DNA of 11,928 bases from NCBI GenBank assembly GCA_003573635.1, contig QUTJ01031465.1:1-11928 (forward strand), written 5' to 3'. How positions within the stretch are numbered: position 1 is the stretch's first letter; every line of letters begins with the position of its first letter. The notes beneath the pieces were generated by a model that was not told where the DNA came from, ran no database searches, and saw only the letters and a list, made by a program, of their open reading frames with translations. The DNA is from Goniomonas avonlea (lineage: Eukaryota > Cryptophyceae > Goniomonadida > Goniomonadaceae). The position numbers and the translations under genes are program-made. This document shows positions 1-10,200 of this stretch, in pieces.

Positions 1-179
1 GGACCGGGGGGCCGTGTGCCCATAGGATCATGTGGACAGCCACCACCGGGTGGACGACCCCAATCAGGTCTCGGATGCTCCCTCTCTCCTCCCCCCCCCC
101 CCCTCTCTCCCCCACTCCAGGAGGAGGAGAAGGAGAGGGTGAGGGACCTTGAACTTGACACCTCCATGACAGAGTGCAG

Positions 180-286
180 CGCGCATTGGCAGTGATTGAA
201 GAAGTTCGTCTTGGACAGACCGTGGACCTCGTCAAGCTAACCGACTTGCAGTTCGAGGGAAAGTTTGTCACCAAGGCACTGAAAGG
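180..286 (+). CDS. Possible upstream coding exon, helical, unrecognised
   Basis: An open stretch reads as a helical, protein-like segment (it includes AVIEEVRLGQ and FEGKFVTKAL). It lies between a candidate acceptor (gtgcag, or gacag seven bases earlier) and a candidate donor (gtgcga at 287). A long C/T tract ends in ctccag at 120, but all three frames stop soon after that site, so the later acceptors fit better. The exon would end in phase 2, whereas the next supported exon starts in phase 0 at 1135, so either another exon lies between them or this call is wrong. I recognise no domain. Beyond the donor the same frame runs into GGCAGGGACAGA-type repeats, which look intronic. Confidence 0.27.
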
Positions 287-1134
287 GTGCGACTCCGAAC
301 CCCTGCCCTTCTATGCCTCCGAAGGTTCAGAGAGTTGGGAGAGGGAGAGGCAGGGACAGAGGCAGGGACAGAGGCAGGGAAAGGCAGGGAACGCGTCACA
401 GGGGACACAGCACGGATTCCACGTGCGCATGCCTGGCATGACTTGACGTCCGTCACAGTGAAGACACAGCACCGAGATTGCACGTGCGCATGCCTGTCGG
501 CACCGGTCAAACGCGTCAACGCGCACTGCGAGGGCTGCCGACGTACCGGTACCGCCGGTGCAAGCGTTTTGCTGGCGGGGCCGCGCTCCATCGCGAAGCG
601 GTGCTGTCTCCCAGCGATGCTTTTCCCGTATGTCGCCCTCCTCACTCTGGCTCCCGCACTCTCCTTCCCTCGTTTCGTCTCTTTTTCTCGCTGTCCCCCT
701 TCCCCCCCCCTCTCTCTCCCTCTCTCCCCCTCTGCCCCGTCTCGTCCTCTCTCGCTGTCTGTGTGTGCCTTTCCTTGTATGTTGTGCTTTCCTCCCTCTC
801 GGTGCTGGCGCCAACCCTTTCCCCCGTATGTTTGCTTTTCTGTCTGTCCTCCTGTCTGTCTCCAGTGTGCTTTTTCGATGTGCATTCTGCCATAACGTTT
901 CTATGCACTGTCCCTCTTCCAGTGATTTCCTCACTGTCTTCTGTGTGTCTCTCTAGAGGTGTTCTGCTTGCACTAAGTCACTTCATTGCAAGTCACTTCA
1001 TTGTCAAGTTGGCTCCGTTCGCAGCCAGCACATCTGTCCTCGCACATCAGGTTGATAGCATGGGCTTGGCGGCGGCTCGTCGCCCTCCACGCTGTGTTTC
1101 CTGGTGTCAAAGATGTCAAACACCTTCCCTCCAG
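287..1134 (+). other. Non-coding, C/T-rich stretch (probable intron)
   Basis: No exon is supported here. The stretch holds purine-rich GGCAGGGACAGA tandem units (about 345-392), a 16-bp direct repeat cacgtgcgcatgcctg at 420-435 and 481-496, and about 450 bases of C/T-rich sequence (roughly 645-960). It also holds a 15-bp-period tandem repeat of aagtcacttcattg at 975-1003 and ends in the acceptor ccctccag at 1134. Long open frames on both strands come from low-complexity sequence and look unlike proteins. Confidence 0.5.
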
Positions 1135-1276
1135 GAACGCCCCGAGGCTTCGCTGCTATCGGAGCTTGACCGGAACAACAACACTGCTCTTGCCTTGGCG
1201 GCCAGCGTGGGCCGTGTGCGCGTGGTCAAGAGCCTGCTCGCTGCCAAGGCTGCAGTCAATGTTGTCAATAAGTACG
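1135..1276 (+). CDS. Exon 1 (visible): ankyrin repeat 1
   Basis: This exon encodes residues 1-47 plus one base. It contains NTALALAASVGRVRVVKSLL, a clear ankyrin helix pair, followed by AAVNVVNKY, the usual end of a repeat. The acceptor is ccctccag and the donor gtgcgc. The split codon g|gt gives Gly, restoring the NKYG turn of the repeat, which strongly supports the join to 1689. There is no start codon, so the gene continues upstream. Confidence 0.85.
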
Positions 1277-4200
1277 GTGCGCCCGCCCCCTCCTCCCACA
1301 CGCTGCAGTCAATATTGTCCGTCAGTACAGTGCGACCCCCCCCCTCCCCCCGTATGTCAATCATGGGTGACTGCCTGGAAGGATGAGAGACTCCGTGTGC
1401 GCGTGGGCAAGAATCAACGTGGCAGCGAATTGCCTGTGCACTTTCTCTTGCACTCTCTCTCAGACACTGCCTCCTTTCCCCCACCTTCCGCTCTCTCCCG
1501 CTCTCTCCCTTTCTCTGTGCCGTACGTAATACGTACGATACCTTGTCAAATATTCGACTGTGTTCGAGCTGACCTGACAATATGATTCTTGTCCAAGCAG
1601 AATCAGCAAACAGCGACACTAGCAATGTAACATATAGACTGAGACGGGGGAGGAGGAGCGAAGCAGTGAGAGATCACACAACTTGTAGGTGAATCTCCGC
1701 TTGACTTAGCGTGCGTGTACGGGTACTGGCACACTGCGGAGTTCCTCCTTGCGGCCGGAGCCACGTCTGCCCTTGGAGGGCAACTTTTGCTTGCAACCTG
1801 TGTCTCTCGCGGCTTCACTGAGGTACTTGACACGGACCATAGGGCACAGAGCCACAGGCCGAGAGAACAAACAACGGAGCATGTCCTTGCGGTTGTGTCG
1901 CAGCTGGTGCGGGTATGTCTGCGTCTGCACTGACCCGGTGTGTCCGCACTTGGAGGAGAACCCTGGCTTGCAACCTGCGTCTCCTCCAGCTCTACTTACG
2001 TACTTGTGTGAGAGCGACCGAGAGACAGAGACAGACAGAGACAGACAGGGAGAGAGCGTGCCGAGCGAGCAAGAGGGGACGCGTCACACCTCTGCAGGTC
2101 TGGGTGTGAGGCGTTCTTGGGTGGGAATCACTGCACAGTCACATGTCACACCCAACACAGGGCAGGCGTGCTTGGTTGTTGGGACCATCACTTCAGGGGG
2201 CACCAGTCACACCCCACACAGACGGCAGGCGTTCTTGCCTCCCACGAGGTTGGGACCATCATTGCGGAGATGGCCAACAACGCGGGGACTGCGGTTGAAG
2301 CGGAGTGGGTGATGACGCACCTCACGCTAAGTACCCACGACGCAATCAAGACCGCCGTGGAGTGTGGGCTTGTGCAGAGGTTGAGAGACATGGAAGGGAA
2401 GTTGAAGCCTCTCCACTTCCGGGTGAGCATGAGAACGGCCTGCTGTTTTGACTCCATAGCACAACACTCACATGTTAACTTTCCCTCCCTAACGCGTTAG
2501 TTCCCAGAACTTTGTCCATGCTCTGGAAGACCCCAAGCCGGGCCACATCCAGAGCTTCCAGTTTCTTCTCGACAAAGGCTTAATGGACGCCGGCGAAACC
2601 TGGGTGACGAGTGTGATGAACACACAGTCGGAGCGTCCGGAGGATGAGGAACTGTGGCCGTTGTTTGTTGCCGCTGAGCGGGGCAGGTGAGCGTGGTGGT
2701 TGTCGGAGGAGAGGGTGGGTGGCAGATGATGAGCATGAGATTACTGAGTGAGAGAAGCGCTGTCGCATCCTGATGGCTGCGCACATGGTCGTTGTGGTGG
2801 CGGAGGTGGGAGAGGTGTGAGCATGGTGGGTGGTACTGAGCGGTGGGAGGAGTCGTTAGGACAGAACACAGAAAGCTCACTCAGTGAGGCGGAGCAGCCT
2901 GGTTGGTCGGTGAGGTATGGATGTCCATCACAAGTTGACGTCGAAGTCGAGTCCAGATCATTATTTGTCACCAATCTGTCCATCGTTGTTCCGGGGGCGT
3001 TCGGTATTATTGACCCGCTGTGCATGACAGAACGAACCTTGTGAGAGTGTTGCTTCCCTTCTCCGCCGCATTCATTGACAAGGAAAATCGCAAGGGGACA
3101 ACGGCCCTATGGATTGCTGCCTGCAATAGGTTTGTCTTGTTTTTTCGAGCCTGGAGATCTTGCGTCCAATGACAAACGAAATCTGAGATCATGCCCCGCT
3201 CTCTACTCTTGCCTCTCTCTACTCTTCTCTCCCTCGTCTTGTCCTGTTGTCTCCTAGTCTTGCCTCGACTTGTGTCTCCTAGTCGTGCCTCTCTCTCCCC
3301 TCTTCTCGTGCCCTCATCTGCTTTGGCCTGTGTAGTTGTGTCTCTCTCTACTCTTCTGTCAAGTCCTCGCCCCGCTCCTCCTCTTGTCGTTCTCGGCGAC
3401 TTGCGCCCACCCTGCCTTGGACAGGCACCCGGACGTGGTGTCGGTGCTGTTGGAGGCGGGAGCGGACGTGAACAAGACAAATCTCAAGGGAGAGACCGCC
3501 TTGATCCCAGCTGTGCAGAAGGGCGCAAACGTTGTTATCACTCTGCTGATGGAGGTGCGTGCCACTTGTGTGTGGCGTGCCAGGTGTTTGCGGTCGAGAT
3601 AGCACGGACGAAGTTGCTTTCAAGATCGCAGGGTGTGGCAGGCTGTTGAGGTACGGTCGAGATTGGTGGGCCTTCAACCTATTTCCAGCAACTTGGTTGG
3701 TTCTTGGTCGTTGACGCTGCAACAGGCGGGTGTGAACGTGGGGCTGAGGTACAGAGGAGGAGACAGTGCCCTTCTGGTCGCCTGCCGCACTAATCAGGAC
3801 CAAGCTCTCGCCCAGATTCTTGCCTGGTTCAAACCCGGCGACTTACCCGAGGTGACTCCAGTCAGACCAGTCAACTGTCAGATTCTCTCGACTCTCTCAG
3901 CGATGCCTTCCAGGATGTTGCCAATCGGGTGTGGGTCGGTTCTCTCTTAGAGCATCTCCACCGCGCGTCTGTATCCGAGTCAGTATCGGCAAATCGTTGG
4001 CAACTCTGCTTGGCATCGGCAAAGTCGTCGTCCAATATGACGATGGATTTGCCAAATTGCTGATTTTTGATGAATCCCCTCATCAAAAATCGGCATATTT
4101 GATGTGCGCGGTGGAGGACACTCTGCGACGAAGCAAACACAAGCCCACAGGCTCGCATCCTCTCTGACGACCCCACACAGGCGCTCCGTGTCCCGGCGGA

Positions 4201-7200
4201 GATTGATGGCTTCAACGCTCTCCAAGCAGCTGCTGAGGTTGACAGCGTGAAGTGTCTCCCGCTTCTGGCGCGCGCTGGCGCGGACATGAACGCGCGCACA
4301 GCCGACGACAATTCGATTCTCAGGTGCACTGTGTCCGGACCAGCGAGAGGAAGGGAGGGAGGAGAGGGGGGGCGAGAAGCGGAAGGGAGCGAGACAGGAC
4401 GGGGAGAAGAGGTAGGCTGCCGTGTCCACTCTCTCCCACATCTAGTGATGCACTTGTAACGTGCTTCTACTCGCAAGTCAAATTGCAAATCGAGAGCGAA
4501 ACCTGCAGAGACTTTATTTTTCACTCGACAACGGGAGATTGACGACAGGTGCTGCGTGATGTGAGTCATATGTGATGACGACGAGTGTGCGTGGGCATTC
4601 TGTTTTGACCGACACCTTTCCCACAGAGGTGCTACTGCAACGCACATCGCGTGTCTTTACGGTCGTCTGCGTGCTGTTCGAGAGCTGCTCTCTCTGGGCG
4701 CTGACATTGAGGCCACCGACGCTGATGGAAAGACGCCGCTGATTGTCGCGATTGAGCACGGACATAACAGCCTCGTGCGCTTCCTGCTTAAGTCCGGAGC
4801 CAATGCAAAGGCCACGGTGCGTTGAAGTCTGTTTGAGTGATTTTGCCCTCTCTTGCAATGACGCGAGTCAGCCACAGTTCATAGATGGGCTGGGCATGTC
4901 TCACTCACACCCCGTGACAGGACGCATCTGGCCGCGGAGCGATTGTTTATGCCTCGCTGCAAGGCAATGAAGCCATGTATCAGGTGTGTGGCTTGGTAGA
5001 GCATCGTGCCAGTTAACAACACCGGCCAGGCGAAGCAAGCGCAGCAGTCTCTGACGAAGCCTGCTCGTTGACGGGTGGGAGTATCGAAAAGGGTGGGTGT
5101 AGCACTGAGCCGAGAGTGGGGACCCACCTTTGGAACAAGAAGAAACTCATCTCTGACTAGAAGACAACGTTTTCCTGCGAAAAAGCAAAGCAGCTCCCCT
5201 CTCTCTATCCAAAGTCCAAGTTTACGCAGTGCAAGGCCATGCACTGTGCCTTGGGCAGACTCCAACCCTTAAATCTCTCTTCCAAACCGCAGGCCTCGAC
5301 GCAATGCGAAAATTAATATCTCTCTCAATCGGGTGGTTCTGCAAAACTGATTCCGAGGGGAAAATTGGCGATTTCCGAGTAATCTGTCATTTTTTGATTG
5401 CACCTAATATGACGGAATTCTCGTCAGTCGTGATTGGCGAGTCGAATTTCCGAGTGATTTTCGCCAATTTGACTCGCAGTTTTTCTGGCAAGTATCGCAG
5501 AACCCACACTAATGCCCAATTCTCCGCAGTGCAATATGCACCGCGCCTTGGGCGATGAGGATAGCAGGAATTTCATGTCTGACCCACGTCGGACATGACG
5601 TTGACACTGTTGGCAGGAGTTCTTCCACAACCCACTCATTGCACCCCTGCGCCGCCTGGCTGTTCCTTGCCCGGGCCGTGACGTTGCCAAGTCTTTGGAT
5701 CTTCTGAGACAACACGGGGTGTCACCGGGTGTCACACAGCTGTCAGAAGTTGTCAATCTTGACTTGGGGCGGGGGAGCACAGCATTGGCACTCGCTGTGC
5801 TTAACGGGCAGGTGAGGTGGGCTCCCTGGGTGTTGCAAGAGATGTTGAAGGAGATGGTGAAAGATGTTTGCCAGTGGAACTGTAAGAGGTGCAAGAGCAT
5901 AGTGGTCGAAAGAGTGGACGAAAGTGACGATGAAGAGGTGTAATATGCTTTGCGCTCCATATGAGTAACAGGTGTCGGCTCGACGCTGCTTTGTGTCGTC
6001 GAAATGAGTAACCTTTTTCAGCACAAAGCCTCCCTCAGGCGAGCTGCGCTCAAAGGTCTGTCGGCCCGGCATTTTTAGGCCCGGCATTTGTCCAACGTAT
6101 GCGAGAGCTTGGCGCGAACTCCAGGACAAACCGGCAGCCGCGTAGGTTCATTTCCTCCACGTCTGGACCGGGTAATCTTACCACCTGGACTCCGTGAAAA
6201 AACCCTATTTCCGTAACTGGAGGGCGGCGGGCGGTCACGGCGAGGCGGAGGGCGTGAGGGACGGGCGATGTGTGTCAGCTGACTGTGACGGCCATGCGCG
6301 GGCGGTGTGGGTGTGGGTGTTGGAATCTCGTGACTGTCACAGCGTCACCTATGCGCACACTGCCTGGGCAGAACTCCTTATGATTCAACTGAGTCTCCCT
6401 ACCCCTTACCTTCCTGATGGAGAGATGCGCAGGGCAGCAATCTCAGGTTCAGTGAGAGATACCGTGGCGCAGCTCCGGAGTTGGCGGGGTTCGGGGGACG
6501 ATCACGTCCTGAAGAAGGGAGAGAGGGGACGATCTGCGGGGCCGGAAGGACAGACAAGGGCAGATAGAAAACAAGTGTGATCAAGGGTGGTGAATGCGCA
6601 ACAGACCAACGACTTGACTTTGGGAGGGGGCAAAAACCTGTTAGATGCGTTGGTGAGGCCGGCGATCAGGCGGACGAAGGAACGGCTGTGTGGGACCGAC
6701 GAACGAATGCGACTGGGTGAGACGCGAGTGTTCGACGGTCCGGGCGTGCGGCTGAATGTTCGATCGGCTCGGGGATAGGGTAGACAGAATTAGAAACAGT
6801 TTGATGGCAAGGTCCGAAAAGCTGCGAATTCAGGTAAATGATGCGGTGAGTAGGCTGCTTCTTGCACGGAGTAGTAAAATTCGTAATCGGAGTAGTGTCG
6901 TCCATTAATCGGCGTCGGAGTCGGGCGTAGCAGGAGATGAAGAATGGTAGCTTCACCGTAGGTTGGAAACCTGGTGAGGTGGATAATGTGTAACCAGCAC
7001 ATTAGAGGGGTTAGATCGTCCCAAGATCAGGTACGTAGAGGTAGTGATTCTTCTCCAAGTCGTCGCCGGGCCTCCGGTGCGAGAGGGCGAAGGTCGATGG
7101 AAGGGAGTGGTTGAGTGGTGGGAAAGACTCAGGGGGGAGGAGATTGAGACCCTTTCAGGTTGAGAAGCTCGTTATTCCGAAGAATTGGGTCCGAGTTTCT

Positions 7201-7229
7201 CAGTCTGATGGGGGCAGGGTGCCCCCAAG

Positions 7230-7281
<52 letters not shown>

Positions 7282-10200
7282 AGAGAAGAGAAGAGAAGAG
7301 AAGAGAAGAAAACGAAGATGGCTGAGCGCGTGCTGCTGTGTGATACGAGATCACGACGAACTGCTTGCTATTGCGCAATCTGGTTCACGATGCACCGTTC
7401 TCAAGGGAACCTGCAGCAACTTTTGGGACTTCACTCGTTCTCTGTCTCAACTCCTCTTATGGCCTCACCCTTTCAAGCAGAGTGATGTTGCGGCTGCTTT
7501 CACAGAGCTTGGTGCAACCTGGAGTGTTGCTGATCACAGAGGGCTGACTCCATCGTTCTGGCAAGCCATTGTCACTGGCACTGATCCTGATAACGAGGTG
7601 ACATCGTTACCTTCTGTTGGTTGGCACTCAGCATTCTGTTGGCCACCCGTTGTCCATCATGTTGTGCCAGTTGTGCTCGCACACGTCTGTGCTGTGAGGG
7701 TATGCGCACATAAGTGTATGCGCGCGCATGGACAGACTTGGGAGGGGAGAAGGAGAGGAGAGGAGGAAAAAAGAGACGGAGGAGGGGGGAACAACTCACG
7801 TTACTTATCCCCCTCTCTCAAAACGGGGGGGGGGACAACTCACTCTGCGCATCTCTCTCTCAAAACCCATCCAACAGCCCTTCAGTCCGGCGAGCTCGTC
7901 TGTTTCACACATGCGCAGTTGAACACACCCGCAGCGTCAATAGCTCAAGTGTTTTGATTTGGGTGAGGGGAATTCACACCTCGTGCTCCTCGCCCACATA
8001 CTATTTTTCTTGATCTCAATGTTCTGCTCTGTGGAAAGCGCTGAATCGCCAACGACACAGTTCACTATGTTTCACCTGGTATTTTTCGCCTGGGAAACGT
8101 GAAAGCGGCACGGAAGGGGGGGGGGGGGGNGAGTGGAGAACGCAACCTGGGGGGACGTTACAAAGACGTTGTAAGATATGTTGAAAGAAATGTTGCAAGA
8201 TGTTGTTGAAAGATGTTGAATAAGATGTTGAATGCGAGGCGGAAAAAAGACGGTTTAAAAAGCAACGTTGACACAGATGTTGCTCTGTCTCTTTCTCTCT
8301 CACACAACTGACATTGCCTTCCGTCAGGCGGACCGGGCTCGGGTACAGCGAGTTGTAGAGGCATGCCGCCGTGGACTGTCGCACAAAGTCCTGCTCTCGC
8401 GCCCCCCAACTCCACAAAGCATCTCGCACGGTGCGCCCAGTATTGTCCTGCGCTGTATGCCAGGCCAAGTTTGGTGACAGCACACAGCAGGTGAGGACAA
8501 CCAGAACATTGCCATGCTTCCTCTCATGGCTGTGGGTTACAACACCAAGGTGAGGCCAAGGGCGTTGGCTCTGCTGCAGGAGGGCGCAGGGGGGACTCAT
8601 TCCTTGCTGGACTTCGTTTCGGCGCAGCTGGCCAAGGCAACTGGCAGGTGTCCCTTCCCCCCTCTCTCTTTCTGCACGTCCTCTCTTTCCCCTCTCTCTT
8701 CTCTTCCTCTCTCTCTTCCCATCTCTCTGTGTCGGAGGGGGGGTCGGCGGTAAATGCTGCGTTGTGTGTGTGTGTGTGTCGGACCGACATCAGACGCAAG
8801 TGTGAAGAGGATGCATACTGAGATCATGCAGGCCGGAAAGATGGGAGTAGGACGCCATCGCAGAACACCGAAGCGGTCGACCCCCAGACTTACCGTGATA
8901 CCTCAGAGCTGGCCCCGAGGCGCAGAGCCTCCTTGCCGACGCCAAGGAGCACATCCTTGGGTCGGTGGCGCTTGGCCTGGATGAGCCCCCGGGCGCGCCA
9001 CGCCTGGACCCTGAGCACTTGCTCGCACTCTATCTCTACACAGCAGACCCAGGGATGGCAGGCCGCGTCGACGCTGCACTCGTGCGCTGGAGCGACAGGG
9101 TGGACCTGTGGACACCTTATGTCCATTGTCTGTTCCAGGTGCGCCGGCTGCGGTAGCGGGAGGGCGAGGGCGCGAGAGAGTGAGCAACTGAGAGGATGGA
9201 GAGAGCACGCTCGCGGGGGGCGGGGCGAGAGCGAGGGGGAGAGAGGAAGAGCGAGCGAGGGAGGGGGCGCTAAGCAAGAGAGTTTCCGGGCGTGCTGTTG
9301 GTGGTTGCAGAGAACGGCGGCAACCGCGGGGAGGCGTGTGTACACGGCAACCAGGGGGGAGGCGTGTGTACACACCCGACCTTCAAGTTGATGTGGTCGA
9401 GGGGGTGGCGTCCGAAGAAGTGGAGGGGGTCCGGGTAATGTGAGAATCTTGAGGTGGAAGAGGATGGAGTGGAGAAGCCACTGTCGGTGGCTACTCCGTG
9501 GGTGAGTCACCATTGCTCACCTGATCTCAGCGCACTCCTGCTTAGAGAACCGAGGAAGCGGGCAGTGCTGCTTCGGCGAGAGAATGCCTCAAATGAATTG
9601 ACCACAACTGTGCTTAATGCCCTGACCCGCTCACTTCTCAATATCTGGCGCCGTTGACCCCGTCAACCGGCACGTCACGTTCTGTCAACTTCAGAGGGTT
9701 GTCATGTTCTGTCAACATGTTCTGTCATGTTCTGTCAACTTCTGAGAGGGATGTCATGTTCTGTCAATGTCTAAGCCAATAGCTCTACTGCCGACTTCAG
9801 AGGAACCAGCCGTAATCCAACCATTACTCGCATACTGTTGCCCTTCCATCAACGGGCCACCACAGGCCCTGACCTTCCTCCCTCCTTTCACCGGCGAGGT
9901 CTACCGAAGAGTGACCAATGCCCTCTTCACCTACGTCGAGCCTGGCACTGACGTCGTATGGTCATCGATGAGCAATGGTTCGAGTGACTGGAGTCACGTT
10001 GTCACTCCAGCCACCAACGGCAGTGGGGGGGGCGCGGCTGGTGTGGTTTACATTGTGAAGAGTACTGCTGGCAGGGCGATTGGACCACACTCCAAGTTCC
10101 CTCAGAATAACCAGGTGCGTGCCAAGTTGGCGTGTGGCTGCGACAACCCATCCATGTCTTGGTGCATTTGGGGAGGAATGCGCCGATCGCCTCGCGCAGC

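Noticed and set aside
139-179. Micro-exon 121-138 with a roughly 40-bp intron
   Set aside because: The donor gtgagg is good, but an intron this short would be smaller than any other in the gene and the six encoded residues carry no support.
268-934. Long overlapping open frames on both strands (about 200 codons each)
   Set aside because: They run through C/T-rich low-complexity DNA, so several frames stay open together. The translations are Ser/Pro/Leu- or Arg/Glu-rich with no domain-like pattern.
3007-3480. 157-codon minus-strand open frame
   Set aside because: It lies antisense to exons 5 and 6 and a C/T-rich intron. Its product is Arg/Glu-rich low complexity.
3871-4647. 258-codon minus-strand open frame
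   Set aside because: It overlaps exon 8 in antisense and crosses the fold-back repeat. Its composition (Ser/Arg/Pro) shows no recognisable domain.
7300-7440. Possible extra exon (contains DELLAIAQSG)
   Set aside because: It looks partly protein-like, but joining exon 11 directly to exon 12 gives a normal ankyrin repeat, and no donor with a fitting phase is evident.
8890-9513. 207-codon minus-strand open frame
   Set aside because: It is antisense to exon 15; the + strand has splice signals and ART homology, the minus strand neither.
9454-9657. 67-codon open frame in intron 15
   Set aside because: Including it would break the family pattern LFQ-ALTFLPPFTG that results from joining exons 15 and 16. 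No matching splice sites are evident.
9767-9865. ATG at 9767 as a gene start for the ART core
   Set aside because: The frame is open upstream of exon 16, but the sequence there lies before a good acceptor (ccaccacag) and does not resemble the ART helical entry. That entry is supplied by exon 15.
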